Source of the DNA: Alphaproteobacteria bacterium
GTDB taxonomy: Bacteria; Pseudomonadota; Alphaproteobacteria; UBA9655
Reading direction: 5' to 3'
NCBI GenBank assembly: GCA_017992885.1
Contig: JAGONT010000017.1
Coordinates: 1 to 49,693 of the forward strand
Length of the DNA stretch: 49,693 nt
Part shown: piece after piece, positions 44,738-49,693 of the stretch
Layout of the letters: every line of letters begins with the position of its first letter
Numbering within the stretch: the first letter of the stretch is position 1
The notes under the pieces: model-generated
Told to the model about the DNA's origin: nothing
Database searches by the model: none
What the model saw: the letters and a program-made list of their open reading frames with translations, nothing else
Made by a program: the position numbers and the translations under genes

Positions 44738-45127
44738 TAATTTGAGTTGAAATAATTACAATTTCAGATAGATTGTAAGGATGATCTATTCAATTGATTT
44801 GAGAAAGCGCGTCATAGCGTTCATAGAAACCGGCGGGAAAAAGCTTGAAGCCTCCCGTCGTTTTAATGTGTGTCGACCAACAATCGATCAGTGGCTGTTC
44901 TGAAGAAAGAAACCGGCAGGGTAGAAGCGCCTCCACTGCCGCCAAGGTCCTGGAGAAAGCTCAATTCAGAAGCTCTTGTAGCCTATGTTGAGGCTCATCC
45001 AGATGGAATGCTCGAAGAGTATGCAGAGCATTTTCAAACAAGTCCTTCAGGCATCTGGCGTGCTCTAAAACGTCTTAAATTTACTCGAAAAAAAAGACAA
45101 CTCTTTACAAAGAACGGAACGAAAATA
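44738..45127 (+). pseudogene. IS630-family transposase remnant with two frame changes
   Basis: A first frame from ATG 44781 (AAGG upstream) reads MIYSIDLRKRVIAFIETGG, then EASRRFNVCRPTIDQWL, the helix-turn-helix domain of IS630 transposases, and stops at TGA 44901-44903. The protein continues in the -1 frame (KKETGRVEAPPLPPRSWRKL, then HPDGMLEEYAEHFQTSPSGI, the second DNA-binding domain) through FTRKK. There an A8G run (45088-45096) allows a second -1 change giving KTTLYKERNENM. A6G-type slippage between two frames is known for many IS630 elements, so the second may be programmed, while the first is probably a mutation. The catalytic domain is absent; the sequence ends at the 48-bp repeat. 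Confidence 0.8.
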
Positions 45128-45175
45128 TGTCAAGCCCCCGAGAGTAGATCCAAAAGAAATCTCGTAGTGAGGAAT
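45128..45175 (+). repeat. 48-bp direct repeat, copy 1, following the broken IS630 gene
   Basis: Identical to 49567-49614 except for one A/G difference. It begins TGTCAAGCCCCCGAGAGTAG and ends GTAGTGAGGAAT. In both places it starts exactly where a transposase frame is cut. Confidence 0.92.
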
Positions 45176-45178
45176 AAA

Positions 45179-45223
45179 GAGCTCGCGAGCGCGCTTTCAA
45201 ATAGCGCCGTAGTGAGCGAGCTC
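45179..45223. repeat. Inverted repeat GAGCTCGC/GCGAGCTC
   Basis: GAGCTCGC (45179-45186) pairs with GCGAGCTC (45216-45223), and within it GCGCT pairs with AGCGC around TTCAAAT. The stem lies just inside the 48-bp repeat and before the IS66 remnant, so it may be part of the same undefined element. Confidence 0.7.
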
Positions 45224-45257
45224 AGAGGGTTTGATTTTGAAGCAAACAAGAGGAGAT

Positions 45258-45872
45258 GGAGGACGGGTTGAGTTATATTTTCTGGGAATTCCCCTTTGTT
45301 TTTACAGCCACAAAAAGGACAAATTTTAATCTCAGCTTGATGCTCTGTTACACCCGGTTGAATCGGAGGAAGGTCAAATTCTTGCCTTTTCTCAAACCCT
45401 AAAAGAAGAGCGCCTGTCAGAGATCTTTGGCATTTCTTGCAAGCCTCAGCAGCGTGCTTAACAACAACGTCAGGCGTTTCAACTTGAGAAAGAGTTATCC
45501 CAAGGTGACCTTTTTGTCCACCCGTTGTTTGTTTGCCTGTCTCACGTTGGCTCTTTGGCTTTGGCTTTTTAAATTATCGCTCGAAGGAGGCTTACTACTG
45601 TTGCGACTATTTTTAGCAAGCTGCCCTTCTAACACTTTAATGCGCTCACAGGCTTTTTCTAAAGCTTGATGAAGGAGAGCATTGGTTTCCAGAACTTTTT
45701 GATAGGCTGCTTTCAATTGGGAAAGCTCTGCTCGCAACTTTTCTTGAGCATTTAGGGATTTTTGAAGGATTTCTTGACTTTGCTGAACTTGTTCCCAAAA
45801 CGCAAGAATCAGCTCATCCTTTGCTTCAAATGATAATCCTTTGAGGTTTAATGATCGCCCTGTCTTCGGCAT
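45258..45872 (-). pseudogene. IS66-family transposase (TnpC), N-terminal remnant with a frameshift
   Basis: Starting at 45872, the first frame encodes a coiled-coil region (QSQEILQKSLNAQEKLRAEL) and then RNSSKPPSSDNLKSQ, diagnostic of IS66 transposases, and ends at 45495. The neighbouring frame continues as GHLGITLSQVETPDVVV, with CKKC and CPFCGC zinc-binding pairs and RQEFDLPPIQPGVTEHQAEI, the normal IS66 order. The frames join at 45503-45519 with one base lost. After ENITQPV (about 45258) the similarity stops, so the catalytic DDE core is missing. Confidence 0.85.
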
Positions 45873-46059
45873 TTTTTACTCAATCCTTCTTAAGTATAGA
45901 AGAATAATATGAGAGCTGCTATTACAACCTTTACAAAAATATTAGAAATGTAAAAAAGCAAGAAAAATTTTAACTAATTTTTAATTATTTTGTTCCTCTG
46001 CTGCTTAATTTACACAGGCTCAGTAGTCACCTATTTTTACAAGTTTACTGGCTTGATAC

Positions 46060-49000
46060 CTATAAGGAGGCAAACCATTGCGCTTTAGACCATTCATTGG
46101 CATTTTCATCAGTTTCCGGACCATATACATGGATTCCTGGCTGTAATTCACTTGTTGAATCACCAAAAATGACTTCTTTTAAAGTTTTTCCTCCACTAGA
46201 GCGAATGGTAAAAGAATGAATATCACTCGTGCCACCCACAAAACTCAAATAAGTTGATATCACTGAGTCAAGAGGAGAATCATTGCGGATTGCTTGAACC
46301 CAGGAGGAGAGATCAAAAGATGTGTCACAAAAACCTGAAGGAGAAGAGGGTAAAGTGCCTAACGGGATGTAGCCCTGAATTGGGTCGTGTACTCTTACTA
46401 CTGGGCCTTTCCCTGTTGTCCGATGGTTAACAATCAGCTGATATGCATCACTCTGCAATTCCTGATTAGACAATTTTATCGAAATGGCCGAGTGCTTATT
46501 CTTAGCATTTTTATTTTCACCTGTTGTCCGGAAGGTTAGACGAGGGGCTTCTTTCGCTGCAGACCATTCATTTGCATCTTGATCTGTTTCAGGTGCATAT
46601 ACATGAACTTCTGTCTGCTTTTCACTTGTGACATTACCAAGAATGACTTCTTTTAAAGTTCTTCCACCGGACTGAATCGTGAAAGAATGAATATCACTCG
46701 TGCCACCCACAAAACTCAAATAAGTTGATATCACTGAGTCAAGAGGAGAATCATTGCGGATTGCTTGAACCCAGGAGAGGTCAAAAGATGTGTCACAAAA
46801 ACCTGAAGGAGAAGAGGGTAAAGTGCCTAACGGGATGTAGCCCTGAATTGGGTCGTGTACTCTTACTACTGGGCCTTTCCCTGTTGTCCGATGGTTAACA
46901 ATCAGCTGATATGCATCACTCTGCAATTCCTGATTAGACAATTTTATCGAAATGGCCGAGTGCTTATTCTTAGCATTTTTATTTTCACCCGTTGTCCGAA
47001 AGGTTATAGGGGAGTTTTCCTTTTTATTGTTAGGTGCTTTTGACTTTTTTATGGACTCTACTATCCTTTTTTTATAAGCTGCTCTAGCCTGATTTTTTAT
47101 CTCTAAAATATTCTTTGTTCTTATATTGGCAAACTCTTTTTGAAGAGGTTCCCACTCTTCTGGTTTTCCGTCTGTAAGTGTTCGTAAGGACTCAAAGCGA
47201 AAGGATCGAGTGCCATACATACTGCCGGGTCTATATCGCGTTCCCCATTCATAGCTTTCTCCAGGAATAGATTGTAGATAATCTAAGGAAGGTGGAAAAG
47301 AAAGAGCATTATTTTTTTTCTGCCATGTGTTATCAAATGATTGAAAATCAGAAAGAAATCGCGTGTTCTCATCAGGGTCCTTACTTTTGCTTAACTTGTC
47401 CTGGGCTTGAGCTCTCGAAGCAACAAAAAAATGTTTTATAGTAGCATAAGGCGCGATTGCATCCTGTAAGAAAGTTATAGCTTGTTTAAAATGCGCAAGG
47501 CGTGGCTTATAATGACCTGATTCGTCAGAAAGATAAGTGATCTTACCTTCGCGTATCTCAATTATACCTGCAGCAAGAACAGGCTCACATTCTTTAACTA
47601 AATCGGTGTGTACCAATTGGAGGGACCTTTGCTCAAAATCACTATATCGTCCAAGCATTACACGAAATTTTTTTTGTTTGTCTAAGACGTAAAGACCATA
47701 ACCATTAATTGGTGATATAGTATGATCAGCATAAGATAAAAGCCCATCTTTCACGATAAGCTCATTACCTACAAGTTTCGGCTCAGGGAGCTTTTTTGGA
47801 ATAATTTTGAAAAGATCTTTTTTATTACAAAACCATTCAGGAAGATTATAAAAAGAATTAACCTTCCCAAAATCTGTAAGATAGTAAGGTATACTTAGAA
47901 GTTCCTTAAGTTGCATAAATTCTTCCTCATTTAAACGATAGTTTTCATCTCCTATCGCTAATTCCATTGGAAGACCTAGAAATTCAAGTTGTCTAGCAAC
48001 TATCCATCTGGATGATAAAGACTTGATAAACTCTGATTTCTTATATTCCTCAGAATAAATACTTAAACCATAACAAGGAAATTTATTACGTATAGCATTA
48101 TCTAAATGATAATCGTCATTAGAAAATTTATCTAATAAGAAACGGTCCCAAGATGTAAGAGGTCTAGATAACCAAAATGGTGATCGAAAAAAATCTCTTT
48201 CTTCATTTTCATTTTCTCTAATTTGATTATCAACTTGTTGAACAACTTTTGAAATTTCGTCCATAGCTTCAGAGCTTTTCAATAATTCTTTTCCCTCCGC
48301 TAAGATATTTTTCAGATGTGGTTGAAGTACAGTCGCATTATGCTTTACTAAAAGATCATAAACCTCTTGAATTCTAGGTAAACCATTCTTCCTCCACGCT
48401 CTTAATAATAGCTCGTCTCTGGTTTCGTTTCTCTTTTGTGACTCAAGCCAGAGAAGAAAAGATGGTGTACTAGGATTTATGGAAGCTTGTTCTTTCCATT
48501 TACTATAGGCTTCTTGATTTATGGTTAGATAAGGAATAGGAATGGTATCTATGTCCTGATTTACATCTAATTGACCTGTTCCTCTGAGAACGTTACCGCT
48601 TCCCATTGTGGAAAATCCTACACGTCGTTCTAAAAATTTGAAAACTAAGTCCCATCGTCCTTGAGACGTATTCATTTGTTCTTCTCTTTGAGCAAGAAAA
48701 GAAAGATATTTTTTTCTAGATTCCGCATGTGCCTCTAGATCTTCTAATCCGGGGCAAAAAAAAGCAGAGGTAGACTCTTCTTTCAAAGACAAGGCTAGGG
48801 AGGAAATTTCCTCAGTAAGATTAAGCTGCTGTTTTAATGTAGAAATATCTTGTATTTTGTGCTCATGACACTCAATAATTTTTTCCTTTAAAAGAGTAAT
48901 CCTCTGATTATCTCTATTTTTTTCGTCTTCCAAGCCATACACTTCAGGAGCACCAATTTTCTGAACAAAATCTTCAAATGTGACGGGATCTTTTTGAAAA

Positions 49001-49134
49001 TCATAAGATTTTTTTGCTATTGAAGCAGAGATAGGCATCTCATTTTCATTTCCTGAAAATTGATTTTTCCCAGCAAATGCACCTACACTAAGAGCCGTTG
49101 TTGAAAATAAATAAAATGTTAAAATTTTTTTCAC
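46060..49134 (-). CDS. Large exported protein with a duplicated C-terminal domain
   Basis: A 1024-residue protein with signal peptide MKKILTFYLFSTTALSVGAF ending AFA. I do not recognise the N-terminal 470 residues, which are charged and mostly helical. Residues about 455-575 hold a beta-rich domain with LYVLDKQKKFRVMLGR, LAAGIIEIREGKITYLSDES and SGHYKP (residues 539-544). From memory, a similar aaG...G..t..SGHY.P pattern is found in an uncharacterised domain shared by plant IQM proteins and some bacterial effectors. After a basic linker come two copies of a ~157-residue unit (about 708-866 and 867-1024), each containing TFRTTGENKNAKNKHSA, IQGYIPLGTLPSSPSGFCDT and ending in ANEWS. It lies among broken IS elements, opposite to them. 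It could be a secreted effector or adhesin-like factor, but that is inference. Confidence 0.6.
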   Translation of the reverse strand: MKKILTFYLFSTTALSVGAFAGKNQFSGNENEMPISASIAKKSYDFQKDPVTFEDFVQKIGAPEVYGLEDEKNRDNQRITLLKEKIIECHEHKIQDISTLKQQLNLTEEISSLALSLKEESTSAFFCPGLEDLEAHAESRKKYLSFLAQREEQMNTSQGRWDLVFKFLERRVGFSTMGSGNVLRGTGQLDVNQDIDTIPIPYLTINQEAYSKWKEQASINPSTPSFLLWLESQKRNETRDELLLRAWRKNGLPRIQEVYDLLVKHNATVLQPHLKNILAEGKELLKSSEAMDEISKVVQQVDNQIRENENEERDFFRSPFWLSRPLTSWDRFLLDKFSNDDYHLDNAIRNKFPCYGLSIYSEEYKKSEFIKSLSSRWIVARQLEFLGLPMELAIGDENYRLNEEEFMQLKELLSIPYYLTDFGKVNSFYNLPEWFCNKKDLFKIIPKKLPEPKLVGNELIVKDGLLSYADHTISPINGYGLYVLDKQKKFRVMLGRYSDFEQRSLQLVHTDLVKECEPVLAAGIIEIREGKITYLSDESGHYKPRLAHFKQAITFLQDAIAPYATIKHFFVASRAQAQDKLSKSKDPDENTRFLSDFQSFDNTWQKKNNALSFPPSLDYLQSIPGESYEWGTRYRPGSMYGTRSFRFESLRTLTDGKPEEWEPLQKEFANIRTKNILEIKNQARAAYKKRIVESIKKSKAPNNKKENSPITFRTTGENKNAKNKHSAISIKLSNQELQSDAYQLIVNHRTTGKGPVVRVHDPIQGYIPLGTLPSSPSGFCDTSFDLSWVQAIRNDSPLDSVISTYLSFVGGTSDIHSFTIQSGGRTLKEVILGNVTSEKQTEVHVYAPETDQDANEWSAAKEAPRLTFRTTGENKNAKNKHSAISIKLSNQELQSDAYQLIVNHRTTGKGPVVRVHDPIQGYIPLGTLPSSPSGFCDTSFDLSSWVQAIRNDSPLDSVISTYLSFVGGTSDIHSFTIRSSGGKTLKEVIFGDSTSELQPGIHVYGPETDENANEWSKAQWFASL
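46205..46998 (-). repeat. Near-identical ~320-bp tandem DNA blocks in the exported protein gene
   Basis: About 320 bases at 46205-46530 recur at 46676-46998, offset by 468 to 471 bases. The only clear length change is one extra serine codon near 46303-46310. The flanking parts of each protein unit differ far more, so only the core is near-identical. Confidence 0.9.
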
Positions 49135-49310
49135 AATAAAACCTAAATTAAAATAAACAATTTACAATATTAATATAGCATATATTTCTATAAATTAAAA
49201 CATCTCACTCTCACTACCCTATAATTTTTAAGGGGAGAAGGAAGGGCTTGAAAATATTCATCAAATTCTGGACCTTTAGTTTGACAAAAAACAAAAAGAA
49301 AGAAAAAATT
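49135..49310. other. AT-rich intergenic spacer
   Basis: This stretch holds the upstream region of the large exported gene (minus strand) and of the IS4-like gene (plus strand). It is strongly AT-rich at 49140-49200. No clear promoter pair or repeat is seen, and AAGGGGAGAAGGAAGGG at about 49230 may be near the IS4-like element's left end. Confidence 0.3.
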
Positions 49311-49566
49311 ATGGATCTCTCAGCCCTCCCCAAAAGATATCAAACTCTATTACCTTGGAACCTGGCAAGAACAAAATGTTTTGTGAACATGATTTTGGGA
49401 ATGATTGCTTCAGGCTCAGTTCAACAACACAAGACCGCTCTTGGCTTTATTGGAATTGATAAACAAAAATCCGTTTGTGCACGTATCCGTCATTTTTTAA
49501 AAACCTTCACCTTTAATTTTTCCGATTATGCTCAAGCCATTCTGGAAATGACCCAACTCAAAGATC
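49311..49566 (+). pseudogene. IS4-like transposase, N-terminal remnant
   Basis: From ATG 49311 the product begins MDLSALPKRYQTLLPWNLAR and has the helical block MILGMIASGSVQQHKTALGF, then ARIRHFLKTFTFNFSDYAQA. This is the layout of the N-terminal region of IS4-type DDE transposases (a pattern 'R..R..RF...F'). After EMTQLKDL the frame is cut by the 48-bp repeat. The catalytic domain is absent, so it is a fragment. The family is likely but not certain because only 85 residues remain. Confidence 0.6.
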
Positions 49567-49614
49567 TGTCAAGCCCCCGAGAGTAGGTCCAAAAGAAATC
49601 TCGTAGTGAGGAAT
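49567..49614 (+). repeat. 48-bp direct repeat, copy 2, following the broken IS4-like gene
   Basis: The second copy of the repeat at 45128-45175, in the same orientation, with one base different. Beyond it the two sites diverge; this side has CTGCCC and GGGCAG (about 49624-49650) able to form a hairpin, and the window ends soon after. Confidence 0.92.
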
Positions 49615-49693
49615 GATTGGGCCTGCCCCATTTATAGGACCACGGGCAGTGAGAAAATTCGATTTTTTACTCTTCTTTTAAAAGAAAAGTATT

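Noticed and set aside
45128..45257. Group II intron or retron end at the 48-bp repeat
   Set aside because: It lacks the GTGYG 5' consensus, no reverse transcriptase is present, and the hairpins do not match domain V.
46060..46998. CRISPR array or short tandem repeat array
   Set aside because: The repeat units are about 470 bases, coding and only two in number; no CRISPR repeats or cas genes occur in the window.

Overview
The window looks like part of the chromosome of a low-GC, host-associated alphaproteobacterium. Evidence includes the alphaproteobacterial order rpsF-rpsR-DUF2232-rplI, the complete GatCAB amidotransferase, truB-rpsO-pnp, many exported proteins of unknown family, several unrelated broken insertion sequences, and dispersed palindromic repeats, one of which sits inside a coding region. 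Holosporales-type protist endosymbionts fit this picture, but that placement is inference from gene content and style; no 16S gene is present.

Layout. 1-126: end of an IS5-family element that has cut off the start of a 2H-phosphoesterase-like exported protein (127-708). 816-2470: a VOC protein, a membrane protein of unknown family and decayed sequence. 2475-7866: an RhlE-like RNA helicase flanked by an inverted pair of ~148 bp repeats, then typA and a YddA/SbmA-type ABC exporter. 8078-18542: a long plus-strand run: membrane protein, rpsF-rpsR-DUF2232-rplI, then dnaB-alr-mlaE-mlaF-radA-cvpA-SDR with mostly overlapping or near-abutting genes. 18597-25713 (minus): an exported phosphoribosyltransferase-like protein, a small GNAT, a SCO1/SenC copper chaperone, an orphan UgpB, a palindromic element, and gatB-gatA-gatC in descending coordinate order (transcribed gatC-gatA-gatB).

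25849-27948 (plus): a TSUP transporter, a rhodanese and birA. Convergent to birA lies a gene for an exported or membrane-anchored protein with a biotinyl-type domain (ECMKM) and a long acidic repeat region (27929-30277). This is the most unusual coupling in the window. Two diverged tandem paralogues of an unknown exported family follow (30498-32627), then ABC-F (uup-like), an AmiD-like amidase and RNase P RNA (35401-35755). 36077-42046 (minus): a nitronate-monooxygenase-like flavoprotein, pnp, rpsO, truB and an aspartate-type aminotransferase. Ogt and an EamA exporter converge at 42119-43608, followed by initiator tRNA-Met (44012-44088).

44240-49693 is an accessory region. It holds an IS1595 remnant interrupted by a frameshifted IS630 remnant, an IS66 remnant, a 1024-residue exported protein whose C-terminal ~157-residue unit is duplicated with near-identical DNA, and an IS4-like remnant. 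A 48-bp direct repeat follows directly on both the broken IS630 and the broken IS4-like genes, so it marks the end of an undefined mobile unit.

How the genes work together: the core is translation (S6, S18, L9, S15, TypA, TruB, GatCAB, RNase P, initiator tRNA), replication and repair (DnaB, RadA, Ogt), RNA turnover (PNPase, RhlE-like) and envelope upkeep (Alr, MlaEF, AmiD-like, exporters). The accessory layer is rich in exported proteins of unknown function, as expected of a host-associated bacterium.
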